DNA of 64,000 nucleotides from Myxococcus qinghaiensis (GTDB lineage: Bacteria > Myxococcota > Myxococcia > Myxococcales > Myxococcaceae), in NCBI RefSeq assembly GCF_024198215.1, contig NZ_JAKCFA010000007.1:186001-250000 (forward strand). Reading direction: 5' to 3'. Positions 34,235 to 43,507 of the stretch are shown here, in pieces. Below the pieces are notes generated by a model, which did no database searches, had not been told where the DNA came from, and was given only the letters and a program-made list of their open reading frames with translations. Each line of letters begins with the position of its first letter. Position 1 is the first letter of the stretch. The position numbers and the translations under genes were made by a program.

Positions 34235-34983
34235 ACGCCCGCCACCATCGGGCCCGCGACGGCCATGGCCACTTCACGCCCGGAGCCGTCGGCGACAATC
34301 GAACCGTCGCTCAGGCGGATGGCCCGGGGGCAGCGCGCCGCCAGCTTGGGCTCGTGCGTGACGAGCACCAGCGTGTGGCCCGCCTTGTGGAGCTGCTCGA
34401 ACAGCCGGACGATCTCCTCGCCCGTGGCCGAGTCCAGGTTTCCCGTGGGCTCGTCCGCCAGGAGCATGGAGGGCTCCGACACCAGCGCGCGGGCAATCGC
34501 CACGCGCTGACGCTGACCACCCGACAGCTCGTTGGGCCGGTGGTGCATGCGGTGCGTGAGCTGCACCTTGTCCAGCGCCGCCTTCGCCCGCTCCTTCCGC
34601 TCCTTCGCCGCCATGCCCCGGTACACCAGGGGCAGCTCCACGTTCGCCAGCGCCGTCTCCTTGGGCAGGAGCTGGAACGTCTGGAAGATGAAGCCGATCT
34701 CCACGTTGCGGATGACGGCCAGCTCGTCGTCGCTCATGCGCGACACGTCCTTGCCGTTGAGCATGTAGCGGCCGCTGGTGGGCGTATCCAGGCAGCCCAG
34801 CACGTTCATCATCGTGCTCTTGCCGGAGCCGGACTGGCCGATGATGGCCACCCACTCGCCCCTGCTGATGCCGAAGGTGACGCCGCGCAGGGCACGCACC
34901 TCCTCGCCACCGACATGGAAGACGCGGGTGATGTCGTCCACCTGGATGAGCCGGCCGTTGCCGGCGCCGCTGCCGTCACTCAC
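34231..34983 (-). CDS. ABC transporter ATPase of LolD/MacB type
   Basis: This is a 250-aa cytoplasmic ATPase with Walker [10 protein letters not shown], the Q-loop near [12 protein letters not shown], the signature [15 protein letters not shown], Walker [12 protein letters not shown] and the H-loop VTHE. It is of the MacB/LolD class that works with FtsX-type permeases. It has four-base overlaps at both ends (with the adaptor upstream and permease downstream), so subunits are made in a fixed ratio. The C-terminal 30 residues extend past the usual domain. Confidence 0.95.
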   Translation of the reverse strand: MSDGSGAGNGRLIQVDDITRVFHVGGEEVRALRGVTFGISRGEWVAIIGQSGSGKSTMMNVLGCLDTPTSGRYMLNGKDVSRMSDDELAVIRNVEIGFIFQTFQLLPKETALANVELPLVYRGMAAKERKERAKAALDKVQLTHRMHHRPNELSGGQRQRVAIARALVSEPSMLLADEPTGNLDSATGEEIVRLFEQLHKAGHTLVLVTHEPKLAARCPRAIRLSDGSIVADGSGREVAMAVAGPMVAGV

Positions 34984-36245
34984 GACTTCTGACCGCCCTT
35001 CGCGCCAGGAGCCTCGCCCTGGTCGGGCCCCTGGACATTGTCTCCGTGGTTCAGCTCCTTCGACAGCGTGCGGTAGGGACCTTCCACCACGCGGTCCCCG
35101 TCGCTCAGCCCGGAGAGGATCTCCAGCTCCGTGTCGGAGGCGATGCCCGTCTGCACCCGCCGCACCTGCGCCTTGTTCGCCGCGTCCACCACGAACACCA
35201 CCTTGGCCAGCGTCTCGGTGCGCTTCGCCTTCAGCCCGCCGCCCTCCACCGACTCCTTGTAGTCCGGCAGCGAGCGCTCCGCGCGCACCGTCACCGCCTG
35301 GATGGGGACCAGGATGACGTCATCGTGCGTCTCCGCGGAGATGCGAGCCTCCGCGCTCATGCCCGGCAGCACGCCCGGCGGACGCATGTCCAGCGCCACC
35401 GTGACGGGGAAGCTCGTCACCTCCGCCTCCGTGCCCGGGTTCTTGATGAGCGCCTTCTGGGCGATCTCCACCACCGAGCCCTGGAACGTCTGCCCCTCCA
35501 GCGCGTCCAGCGTCACGTCCGCGGGCTGGCCCGGCTTCAGGTGCACCACCTCGTGCTCGCCCACCTCGAACTTCACCTCCATGGCGCTCAGCGCGGCGAT
35601 GGTCATCACCACGTCCTCGGCCAGCTCCGAGCCACGCACGCGCTCACCCACCTCGCGCGACAGCTCGATGACGTTGCCGTCGATGGGCGACGACAGCGTC
35701 GTCCTCGACAGGTCCGCCTGCGCCTGCTCGACGATGGCGACGTTGCGCGCCAGCTGCTGTCGCGACGACGCCAGCCGCGCCTCCGCCGTGTTCTTGCTCG
35801 CCTTGGCCAGGTCCAGCTCCGCGCCGGACGCCAGGCCCTTGGTCACCAGGCCCTCCACCCGCGCCAGCTCCGACGTGGTGCGGCCGACCTCCACCTCCGC
35901 CACCTGGGCATCGGCGCGGGCGGCGTTCTGCGACGCCATGGCCTGCTTCATCGCGGCCTCGTAGATGCGCTTGTCGATGCGCCCGAGCACCTGGCCCTTC
36001 TTCACCGGCTCGCCGTCCTTGACCAGCAGCTCCACCAGGTCTCCGGAGAGGCTGGAGGAGATCTTCACCGTGGTCGCCGCCTGCACCTTTCCCGCGCCGG
36101 TGATGGTGCGGGTGATGGTGCCCTTGCGGGCCTTGGCGATCTGCACTTCCTGGGACGGTGGCGGACGCTCCTTCAGCCCCCCAGCCGTGATGGCCGCGGC
36201 ACCGAGGAACAGCGCACCGGCAATCGCACCCTTCCACCACTTCAT
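34980..36245 (-). CDS. periplasmic adaptor subunit (MacA/HlyD type)
   Basis: This is a 421-aa protein with an N-terminal membrane anchor or signal (residues 4-22), a lipoyl half-domain ([21 protein letters not shown]), a coiled-coil hairpin (about residues 95-185, rich in Ala/Glu/Lys), the second lipoyl half ([22 protein letters not shown]), then beta-barrel and membrane-proximal domains. This is the MacA-like membrane-fusion design that bridges the ABC transporter and the TolC channel. The anchor has no lipobox, unlike many RND adaptors. It overlaps its neighbours by four bases on both sides. Confidence 0.92.
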   Translation of the reverse strand: MKWWKGAIAGALFLGAAAITAGGLKERPPPSQEVQIAKARKGTITRTITGAGKVQAATTVKISSSLSGDLVELLVKDGEPVKKGQVLGRIDKRIYEAAMKQAMASQNAARADAQVAEVEVGRTTSELARVEGLVTKGLASGAELDLAKASKNTAEARLASSRQQLARNVAIVEQAQADLSRTTLSSPIDGNVIELSREVGERVRGSELAEDVVMTIAALSAMEVKFEVGEHEVVHLKPGQPADVTLDALEGQTFQGSVVEIAQKALIKNPGTEAEVTSFPVTVALDMRPPGVLPGMSAEARISAETHDDVILVPIQAVTVRAERSLPDYKESVEGGGLKAKRTETLAKVVFVVDAANKAQVRRVQTGIASDTELEILSGLSDGDRVVEGPYRTLSKELNHGDNVQGPDQGEAPGAKGGQKS

Positions 36246-37588
36246 TTCGTCTCTCCCGGGCTCAGGGCGCCCATGGCCCGCAACAAACTGAAGCGGGCGA
36301 TTTCGACATCAATCCTGTTTTCCAACAAGCTGAGCTCCGCCTGCGTGAGGCTGAGCTGGGCATCTCGCACTTCCAGCGTGGAGCCCGCACCGGCCTTGAA
36401 GCGCTCCTCCGCCAGCCGGAGGCCCTGGATGGCGGCCTCCTTGTTCTCGGCGGACAGGCGGGCGGCGACAATCTGCGCCTCCAGCGACTGGTGCGCGGCG
36501 CGCACCTCGCCTTCAATCTCCCGCGCCGACTGCGCCAGCGTGAGCTGGGCCTTGCGGATGGTGGCCTCCGCGCGCCGCGTCTGGGCGGGCGTGATGAAGC
36601 CGTTGAAGACGTTCCAATCGAGGTTGATGCTGCCCAGGAAGTTGTTCTGCAGGCGCGGCTCGGTGAAGACCTGCTCGGCGTCCGGACCCTGGCGGGTGTA
36701 GAGGCCGCGGGCCGACAGCACCGGCAGGTAGTCCGCGCGGGCGATGGAGCGCTGCAGCTCCGCCGCGCGCACCTGGAGCTGGAGCGCCTTGAGCACCGGG
36801 CGCTTCTCGCGGGCGGAGTCAATGGCCTGCTCGATGGTGGGCGCGGGGGCGGGCTCCTCGTTGAGCACGCCCGGGTCCACCGCCTCCAGGGGCTCGGTGC
36901 CCGGACGGGTGAGCCACACCGCGAGCTGCGTCTGGTCCGTCACCAGCTGCGTGTAGGACTGCACGAAGCTGATGCGGTCATTGCCCAGGTTCACCAGCGC
37001 GGAGATCTCCTCGACCTTGCCCACGCGTCCGGCCTGGAACAGGGAGCGCGCGCGATCCAGCTGCTCCTCGCTGCGCTTGACGGTGGCCTCCAGCACCTGA
37101 CGGGTGGCCTGGGAGCGGAAGAGCGTGAAGAAGCGCCGGATGGCCTCCAGCTCGGAGGTGTCCGTCTCCTCCTGCGCCTGGCTCTTCTGCGCGTCGCGCA
37201 GCACGCCGCTCTGCTCCAGCTGCTTCCAGCGCGCCCGGTCGTAGATGACCTGATTGAGGATGAAGCCCAGGTCGTAGTCGCCCGTGCTGGTGGGCTTCGA
37301 CTCGACGGGGATCTGCACGAACTCGCCCGGGTTGTTGACGTCCGGCACCAGGTTGAAGGACTTGCGGCGACCGAACCAGTTCTTGCCGACCGACGCGTTG
37401 ACAGACAGCTGGGGCAGGAGCGCCGAGCGCGTGACGTAGACGTCCTCCTGGGCGACCGCCAGGTCGAGCGCGGCCTGGAGCGCGGTGGTGCTCTGCCGGC
37501 CCTGGGTGCGGACCTCTTCCAGCGTGAGGCGCGTGGGCGCGGGGGAAGGCGCGGCGGTGAGCAGCGCGGCGACGATGAGCGCGTTCAT
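36242..37588 (-). CDS. TolC-family outer-membrane efflux channel
   Basis: This is a 448-aa protein. The N-terminus (MNALIVAALLTAAPSPA) is a short signal peptide. The rest has two repeated long helical hairpins, each with heptad patterns (about 20-230 and 240-440). These match the alpha-barrel of TolC, with the beta-strand insertions FNLVPD and YTRQGPD. It would be the outer-membrane exit duct for the adaptor and ABC transporter encoded next. Overlap of four bases with the adaptor gene and with the YIP1 gene shows one operon. Confidence 0.93.
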   Translation of the reverse strand: MNALIVAALLTAAPSPAPTRLTLEEVRTQGRQSTTALQAALDLAVAQEDVYVTRSALLPQLSVNASVGKNWFGRRKSFNLVPDVNNPGEFVQIPVESKPTSTGDYDLGFILNQVIYDRARWKQLEQSGVLRDAQKSQAQEETDTSELEAIRRFFTLFRSQATRQVLEATVKRSEEQLDRARSLFQAGRVGKVEEISALVNLGNDRISFVQSYTQLVTDQTQLAVWLTRPGTEPLEAVDPGVLNEEPAPAPTIEQAIDSAREKRPVLKALQLQVRAAELQRSIARADYLPVLSARGLYTRQGPDAEQVFTEPRLQNNFLGSINLDWNVFNGFITPAQTRRAEATIRKAQLTLAQSAREIEGEVRAAHQSLEAQIVAARLSAENKEAAIQGLRLAEERFKAGAGSTLEVRDAQLSLTQAELSLLENRIDVEIARFSLLRAMGALSPGETK

Positions 37589-38289
37589 TGCGCACCTCCC
37601 GCACCGGGAAGACCGACCATCATCACACCCGCGAACATGACGTAGAGCGCCAGGGCCAAGAGCAGCGCGCGGTTGCGCGACATGCCCGTGGCGGCGGCGA
37701 AGCCCAGGCCCAACAGGCCCGTGCTCCAGAGGTTGAAGAAGTCCACGGTGGACGCCACCCGCGCCATCTTCGGGCTGAGGCCCCCGAGGACGACGCCCAG
37801 GTGCGCCGGCACCAGCTGCGCGACGCGCGCGACGGAGATGCTGTGCTGCGCGGCGATGCAGATGGCGAGGACGGCGTGGTACAGCGCGATGGGCAGCAGC
37901 GCCAGGGCCGCCACGGACATGAGCTGCTCGAAGTGAGCGGGCCGGTCGAACAGCCAGGACACCACCCAGAGGATGGCGGCCAGCAGCAGCGCGACCATGG
38001 GCATCACGAAGACGCCCTTGGCGATGCCGCCGACGAGCGCCTTGCGGGTCGTCGTCTGGATCTTGTCGCTCAGGTCGGCCTCGGAGATGGTCGCCATCTC
38101 CCCGGACGCCTGCAGCTCACGGATGACATCCGGGGTCGCGTCCCACCGAAGGGAAAACAGCGTCCCGGAGGCGGACACACAAAGGGCGAGGATGAGCAGG
38201 GGCCAGACCCATCGGCGGGCTTCGACGGCGGCGGGCGTTCCCTCGACAGGGTCGATGAAGACGCGCACGGGTTGGACGAGAGAGGTCAT
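37585..38289 (-). CDS. YIP1-family membrane protein, first gene of the exporter operon
   Basis: This is a 234-aa inner-membrane protein with five predicted helices (about residues 29-48, 93-112, 124-146, 172-193, 207-227). It has a cytoplasmic or periplasmic loop containing WDATPDVIRELQASGEM after the first helix. The pattern is that of the YIP1 family, whose bacterial members are poorly characterised. As the first gene of the operon it may assist assembly of the exporter. The TolC gene overlaps its stop by four bases. Confidence 0.75.
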   Translation of the reverse strand: MTSLVQPVRVFIDPVEGTPAAVEARRWVWPLLILALCVSASGTLFSLRWDATPDVIRELQASGEMATISEADLSDKIQTTTRKALVGGIAKGVFVMPMVALLLAAILWVVSWLFDRPAHFEQLMSVAALALLPIALYHAVLAICIAAQHSISVARVAQLVPAHLGVVLGGLSPKMARVASTVDFFNLWSTGLLGLGFAAATGMSRNRALLLALALYVMFAGVMMVGLPGAGGAQ

Positions 38290-38429
38290 AGAGTGAGTGG
38301 TCTCGGAGGGATGTACGGCGCCCCCCTAAGGCAATTGCTCGGCCAGTCGTAATTTTGCGGCGGTGAACGGGCAGCCGACCAACCTAATTCCATCCTCATG
38401 GAAGGTGGCGCGGCTTTCTACCCCAAGGA

Positions 38430-38460
38430 TTCCGCAGACCTGTAGCAACCTGTTGCGGAA
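38430..38460. promoter_or_regulatory. inverted repeat in the divergent exporter/Clp promoter region
   Basis: TTCCGCA (38430-38436) and TGCGGAA (38454-38460) form a perfect 7-bp inverted repeat with a 17-base spacer in the 231-base gap between the divergent exporter and Clp-type genes. Similar AATTTTGC words lie at 38351 and 38460. It could be an operator for either direction. Confidence 0.3.
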
Positions 38461-38520
38461 ATTTTGCCGTCGGGATCGAGAGGGTGTATTCCGCTCGGCT
38501 GCACGCTTGCCGGAGCTCGA

Positions 38521-41079
38521 ATGGTCGAAAGCACGGATCTCGCCCAGGTCCTCCAAGAAGCGAACGACATCGCCCGGAGCGTGGCCCAGAAGATTACTTC
38601 GGCCCACGTGCTGTTGGCGCTCTTCACGGTGGAGAACCGGGCGCAGCTCCTGCTGAAGGAGCGGGGCGTGGACGAGGATGCCCTCCTCCACCTGCTCACC
38701 GCCGCGCCGGCGGAAGCGGACGGCCACGTCCGCGAGCTGAGGGAGAAGGCCCGGGAGATCGCCACCAGCTGTGGCTCCCAGGAGGCGGACTGCCTCCACC
38801 TGCTCATCGCGGTGACGCGGGTGCGCTGCGTCGCCCAGGAGCTGCTCACGCAGACCGGGCTGGATCTGGCGACCCTGCGGACCACGGCGGTCTCCTACTT
38901 CGTCAGTGGGCGGATGCCGCGCAAGCTCCAGCCTGGCCGCACGCATGTGCTCGGCGCGCGTCCCGCCGTCCCTGCCCGACCGCTCGGGGCGCCTCCGTCT
39001 CCCCTGCCCGCCTCGGCCGTGGCGGTGAGCCTGCCGCGCACGCTCCCGACGCCGCCCCCGCTGCCGCCTCCGCCGCCGCGCGTCACCACCCCCGCCCTCT
39101 CTCCGAGGGACCTCATCGACGTGGACGACGACGAGGTCCAGCAAGCGCCCCCGCCCAAGGCCGCTCCGCCACCGCCCGCGCCCGCTCCCGTAGCCCGCGC
39201 GGCGCAGCCTCCCGCGCCGACGCCTCCTCCTCCGGCGCCCGTAGCGCGCCCCGCTCCGACGCCCGCACCCGCGCCGGTGGCCCGAGGTGCGTCGCTGGCG
39301 TTGGACCCCAAGGCGTTTCCGATGTTGACGTCGCTGGGCCGCAACCTGAGTCAGCTGGCCCGCGAGGGTCGGTTGGACCCCGTGGTCGGCCGCGCGCGGG
39401 AAATCGAAGAGGTCATCGACGTCCTCGGCAAGCGCCGCACCAACAACCCGTGCCTCCTGGGTGAGGCGGGCGTGGGCAAGACGGCGGTCGTCGAAGGCGT
39501 GGCGCAGCGGCTGTTGAGCCTGCGCGGGAGCCTGGCGGAGAAGGTGTTGGTGGAGCTGGACATGGCCTCGCTGGTCGCGGGCACGCAGCTGCGAGGCTCC
39601 TTCTCCGAGAAGCTCAACACGTTGAAGGAAGAGGTCCGCCGCGCGGAAGGCCGCATCATGGTCTTCATCGACGAGATTCACACCCTGGTGGGCGCGGGCT
39701 CCACGGGCGACGGGCCGCAGGACGCGGCGAACGAGCTGAAGACGGCGATGGCGCGCGGTGAGTTCCCCTGCATCGGCGCGACGACGCACGACGAGTACCG
39801 CAAGTTCATCAGCGCGGACCCGGCGCTGGAGCGGCGCTTCACGCCGGTGGTGGTGCACGAGCCGTCGGTGCCGGAGACGGTGGAGATTCTGCGCGGCATC
39901 ATCGGTCGGTACGAAGAGCACCACGCGCTGCGCTATCGCCCGGAGGCGCTGGAGGCCGCGGCATCGCTGGCCAGTCGCTACGTGACGGACCGGTTCATGC
40001 CGGACAAGGCCATCTCGGTGGTGGACCTGGCGGGCAGCCGGTGCCACCGCGAGGGGCGGGACGTGGTGGAGGTTTCGGACGTGGCGCGGGTGGTGGCGAA
40101 GCTCGCGGGCGTGCCGGAGGAGCGGCTGTTGATGAACGACTCGGCGCGCCTGCTGCGGTTGGAGCAGGACCTGAGCGAGCGGGTCATCGGGCACGAAGAG
40201 GCGATTGCGCGCATCGCCCGGGTCATCCGTCGCAACTACGCGGGCTTCGCGTCGCGGCGGCCCATGGGCAGCTTCCTCTTCCTGGGCCCCACGGGCGTGG
40301 GCAAGACGGAGATGGCGCGCGGACTCGCGGAGGTGCTGTTCGGCAACCGCGATGCGTTGGTGCGGCTGGACATGAGCGAGATGTCGGAGGCGCATGGGGT
40401 GTCGCGCCTCATCGGCTCACCGGCGGGTTACGTGGGCTTCGGCGAGGGTGGCCAGCTCACCGAGCCAGTGCGGCGGCGGCCCTCGTCCATCGTGGTGCTG
40501 GATGAAATCGAGAAGGCGCACCGCGAGGTGCAGATGCTGCTGCTCCAGGTGCTGGAGGAGGGGCGGCTGACGGACGGCAAGGGTCGGCACATCGACTTCT
40601 CCAACACGGTCATCGTGATGACGACCAACCTGGGCGCGGAGGCGTTCTCCCGCACGGGTCGTCCGCTGGGCTTCGGCTCGGAGGGCTCGGCGACGACGAA
40701 CGCGCTGGAGCTGGCGGCGTCGGCGGCACGCAAGGCCCTGCCCCCGGAGCTGTGGAATCGCATCGACGAGCGACTCCCCTTCCGTCCGCTGGAGGAGGAG
40801 GAGGTCGCCCGCATCGCCACGCTGTTGCTGGAGGAGAGCAGCAAGCGGCTCTCCACCGAGCGCGGCATCGAGTACTCCGCGGGCCAGGACGTGGTGGGCC
40901 ACCTGCTGAAGTCGGGCGGCTTCGACCCGCAGCTTGGCGCGCGTCCGATGCGGCAGATGGTGCAGCGGCTGGTGGAAGGGCCGCTCGCGGAGCGCATCCT
41001 CTCCGGTGAGTTCGGCGCGGGCGACAAGGTGCGCGTCGCGTTGCTCGCCGGTCAGCTCGCGTTCCAGCGGGTGCGATGA
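38521..41079 (+). CDS. Clp-type double AAA+ ATPase with long proline-rich linker
   Basis: This is an 852-aa protein. I chose the ATG at 38521 (GGAG upstream). Residues 1-130 form two Clp-R helical repeats. A Pro/Ala-rich low-complexity linker of about 130 residues follows (stretches such as [11 protein letters not shown]). The first AAA domain begins near residue 280 with Walker A GEAGVGKT and Walker B VFIDEIH. The second has GPTGVGKT and [10 protein letters not shown]. The middle coiled-coil M-domain of ClpB/ClpC is absent: D1 runs almost directly into RVIGHEEA. That makes it ClpA-like in organisation, able to unfold substrates for ClpP or alone. The linker is unusual. The DUF2520 gene starts inside its last four bases. 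Confidence 0.92.
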   Translation: MVESTDLAQVLQEANDIARSVAQKITSAHVLLALFTVENRAQLLLKERGVDEDALLHLLTAAPAEADGHVRELREKAREIATSCGSQEADCLHLLIAVTRVRCVAQELLTQTGLDLATLRTTAVSYFVSGRMPRKLQPGRTHVLGARPAVPARPLGAPPSPLPASAVAVSLPRTLPTPPPLPPPPPRVTTPALSPRDLIDVDDDEVQQAPPPKAAPPPPAPAPVARAAQPPAPTPPPPAPVARPAPTPAPAPVARGASLALDPKAFPMLTSLGRNLSQLAREGRLDPVVGRAREIEEVIDVLGKRRTNNPCLLGEAGVGKTAVVEGVAQRLLSLRGSLAEKVLVELDMASLVAGTQLRGSFSEKLNTLKEEVRRAEGRIMVFIDEIHTLVGAGSTGDGPQDAANELKTAMARGEFPCIGATTHDEYRKFISADPALERRFTPVVVHEPSVPETVEILRGIIGRYEEHHALRYRPEALEAAASLASRYVTDRFMPDKAISVVDLAGSRCHREGRDVVEVSDVARVVAKLAGVPEERLLMNDSARLLRLEQDLSERVIGHEEAIARIARVIRRNYAGFASRRPMGSFLFLGPTGVGKTEMARGLAEVLFGNRDALVRLDMSEMSEAHGVSRLIGSPAGYVGFGEGGQLTEPVRRRPSSIVVLDEIEKAHREVQMLLLQVLEEGRLTDGKGRHIDFSNTVIVMTTNLGAEAFSRTGRPLGFGSEGSATTNALELAASAARKALPPELWNRIDERLPFRPLEEEEVARIATLLLEESSKRLSTERGIEYSAGQDVVGHLLKSGGFDPQLGARPMRQMVQRLVEGPLAERILSGEFGAGDKVRVALLAGQLAFQRVR

Positions 41080-42104
41080 GTCCCCACGTCCCACGGACGC
41101 GGAGTGGCAACGGGGCGGGGAAGCCCGCTCCCGCGAAGGGCACGAGTTCCCCGCGCAACCGTGCTGCAAAGGGAGCTGGGAAACCCGCTGCCATGCAGGG
41201 CACGAGTTCCTCACGCAACCGTGCTGCAAAGGGAGATGGGAAACCCGCTTCCGCTCGAGCCGGAAGAGCCTCGCCGCACACGACCCGCCCACCGGTGGTC
41301 ATCATCGGAGCGGGAAGGCTCGGCGGCGCATTGGGCCTGGCACTCACCGCAACCGGCTGGCCCGTCCGCATGCATTCACGCGGAGAAGAGGGACGCCTTC
41401 GCGCCGAAGCCCTCGGCCTGAAGGCCGCGACGCCCGAGGACCTGCGGCGCGCGCGCCTCGTGCTCCTCTGCGTCCCCGACGCCGAAGTCTCACGCGTCGC
41501 GGAGGAGCTCGCCCCCACCCTGCCCCGCTCCGTCGCCTTCGTGCACACCGCAGGCGCATTGTCCCTCGACGCCCTGGGACCGCCGCGAGGCCGCGCGCTG
41601 GGTTCCTTCCACCCACTCTGCGCGGTGTCCTCCGCCCGGGACTCGCTCGCGGGCCACACCGCCGCCATCAGCACCCGCTCGCGCGCTCTGCGCGACGTGC
41701 TCCGGCACATGGCCGTCGACGTGGGACTGGACACGCTGGAAGTGCCCGAGGGCCACCGCGCCGCCTATCACGCGGGTGCGGTGATGAGCGCGGGCCTCAT
41801 GGTGGCCCTCGCGGATGCCGCCGTCGCTGCGCTCGGTGCCGCGGGCATCGACCCGAAGGACGCCCTGCCGGCCCTGCTGCCGCTGATGCGCTCCGCCCTG
41901 CGCGGCATGGAAGCCCGGGGCCTCGCGGGAGGCCTCACCGGACCCATCGTCCGAGGCGACGCGGGCGTGGTGGCCGCTCACCTCGCGGCCCTCCCCGACG
42001 ACGTCGCCCCCATCTACCGACTGCTGTCGCGGCGCGCCTTGAAGCTGGCCTCGGAGCGTCTGCGCCCCGAGTCGCGCGCCGCGCTGGAGCTGCGACTCAG
42101 GTGA
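41076..42104 (+). CDS. Rossmann-fold DUF2520 protein with repeat-bearing N-terminus
   Basis: This is a 342-aa protein. The ATG at 41076 overlaps the upstream stop (ATGA), so translation is coupled. The first 72 residues are low-complexity and encoded by a 60-bp tandem repeat. The real fold begins with VVIIGAGRLGGALG (about residues 74-87), an NAD(P)-binding Rossmann motif, then a DUF2520-type helical C-terminal domain (GHRAAYHAGAVMSAGLMVALADAA). These proteins are related to short-chain ketopantoate reductase-like dehydrogenases of unknown substrate. If a GTG at the start of the Rossmann strand were used, the repeat would be untranslated; I favour the coupled ATG. Confidence 0.8.
   Translation: MSPHVPRTRSGNGAGKPAPAKGTSSPRNRAAKGAGKPAAMQGTSSSRNRAAKGDGKPASARAGRASPHTTRPPVVIIGAGRLGGALGLALTATGWPVRMHSRGEEGRLRAEALGLKAATPEDLRRARLVLLCVPDAEVSRVAEELAPTLPRSVAFVHTAGALSLDALGPPRGRALGSFHPLCAVSSARDSLAGHTAAISTRSRALRDVLRHMAVDVGLDTLEVPEGHRAAYHAGAVMSAGLMVALADAAVAALGAAGIDPKDALPALLPLMRSALRGMEARGLAGGLTGPIVRGDAGVVAAHLAALPDDVAPIYRLLSRRALKLASERLRPESRAALELRLR
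41101..41255 (+). repeat. 60-bp tandem repeat, about two and a half copies
   Basis: Three successive 60-base units start at 41101, 41161 and 41221. Copies two and three share an exact 20-base start (GTGCTGCAAAGGGAGNTGGG with one change) and copies one and two share GGGCACGAGTTCC at the same offset. The first copy is more diverged and the third is partial. Sixty bases is 20 codons, so the reading frame of the DUF2520 gene stays open through all copies. Confidence 0.85.
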
Positions 42105-43413
42105 TGATCAACGAACCCTGAAGGCCCTTGCGCACCGAGCCGAGCGCGCGCTCCGAAGCGGCCTCCGCCTCCGTGAGCCGACGCAGGCACAGCTCGCCCT
42201 GGCCCGACGCCACGCCGCGCTGCAGGTCCGACAGCAGCGTGAGCGAGGCCTGGAGCATCTCCTTGCCCTGCGCCGTCTCGTTGACCGGCTTCTCGGCGGC
42301 CTTCGCCACCGCCTCGCCGAACGCCTTGATGGTGCCCCCGAGCTTGGCCGCGTCGAAGCTGGTCAGCAGCGGCTTGATGCGCGTGGGGTCGATGCGGATG
42401 AGCCGCAGCGCGCCCACCCGAGCGAAGCCCGGGTGCAGCAGGCCGATGTCGCTCATCTCGAACGCGCCCAGCAGGCCCTCGTCCGGAGCCGGGTGCGCGT
42501 GCGGCACCACGTCCACGAAGAGCGGCAGCGCGTCAGCGCCCTGGCGGTACAGCTCGATCTCCTCCTCATCCAGCGGCGGGAAGGAGGTCGGCGCGCCGAT
42601 GAAGAGCAGCGGCAGCACGATGTCGTGCCAGAAGTCCTCGGGCGCGGAGCCCGTGCCGTTCACCGTGGCGAACAGGTGGACCATCAGCTCGGCCAGTCGC
42701 GGGGCGCGCTCGGCCTGCTCGATGAGCGTCTTGCTCGGGTCCAGGCGCTGGAGGGACTGGACGATCTGCCCCTCGAACTGCTGCCGCGCCTCGGCCGGGA
42801 GGTCCTGCGCGCGACCCAGCGCGTTGCGCACGTCGCGCGCCAGCACGTCCGGCTTGGTCTCCAGCGTGGTGGTCGCCTTCTTCGGGTCCACGACGACGAA
42901 CTGGAGGAAGCCCGGGTCGAACAGGCGCTGGTAGTCCACCGGCGTCAGCTTCGGCGCCTGACCGCCCAGGGCCTGGGCCGGGTTGGTGCCGAAGCGGGCC
43001 TGCCCCAGCGAGCGGCGGATGTCCGACGCCAGGTCATCCAGCCGGGCCAGCTTGTTTTGACCCAGTGCGTCCATCGCCGCGCCGAAGGGCGACAGCATGA
43101 TGATGGCCTCCGGGAAGCCCAGGGTGGCGCCCTCCGGGGAGTCGCGGTTGGGGAACCAGAACGCGTTGTGCTCCAGGATGAGGCGCATGGCGAACGCGCC
43201 GGCCAGACCCAGGGCGATGGTCTGGTGCTCGGGCTTGTTCACCTGGAAGGGGCCGCCGAGCACCTTCGCGACGGCCTTCTCCACGTCCGCCCAGGGGGCC
43301 TTGACCAGGTCAAGCGGCTTGCCCTCGGCCTTTTCGAGGGCCGCGGCGACCTGAAGCTGCGCCTGGTGGACGTGCTGGGGGACAGGATGCGCCTGGGGTT
43401 CCGGTTGGGACAT
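42097..43413 (-). CDS. protein of unknown function, 438 aa
   Basis: I do not recognise this protein. It starts at the ATG at 43411-43413, as the frame further upstream is not protein-like. The ribosome-binding site is weak. It is soluble, without signal peptide or membrane helices, and mostly alpha-helical. It has a conserved-looking acidic segment PPLDEEEIELYRQGADALP and a hydrophobic run AFAMRLILEHNAFWFPN near residue 75. The C-terminus is a long helical stretch (residues 355-435). It converges with the DUF2520 gene, their ends overlapping by 8 bases, and diverges from the large protease gene. Confidence 0.7.
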   Translation of the reverse strand: MSQPEPQAHPVPQHVHQAQLQVAAALEKAEGKPLDLVKAPWADVEKAVAKVLGGPFQVNKPEHQTIALGLAGAFAMRLILEHNAFWFPNRDSPEGATLGFPEAIIMLSPFGAAMDALGQNKLARLDDLASDIRRSLGQARFGTNPAQALGGQAPKLTPVDYQRLFDPGFLQFVVVDPKKATTTLETKPDVLARDVRNALGRAQDLPAEARQQFEGQIVQSLQRLDPSKTLIEQAERAPRLAELMVHLFATVNGTGSAPEDFWHDIVLPLLFIGAPTSFPPLDEEEIELYRQGADALPLFVDVVPHAHPAPDEGLLGAFEMSDIGLLHPGFARVGALRLIRIDPTRIKPLLTSFDAAKLGGTIKAFGEAVAKAAEKPVNETAQGKEMLQASLTLLSDLQRGVASGQGELCLRRLTEAEAASERALGSVRKGLQGSLIIT

Positions 43414-43507
43414 GAAGGAATCCGAAATCGAAAGGGAAGCGGTGGGCCTCCCCTTACCGTGAAAAACGCGTTCGTGGCTACGATTTGTGGCCAGTAGGAT
43501 GGCCCGC

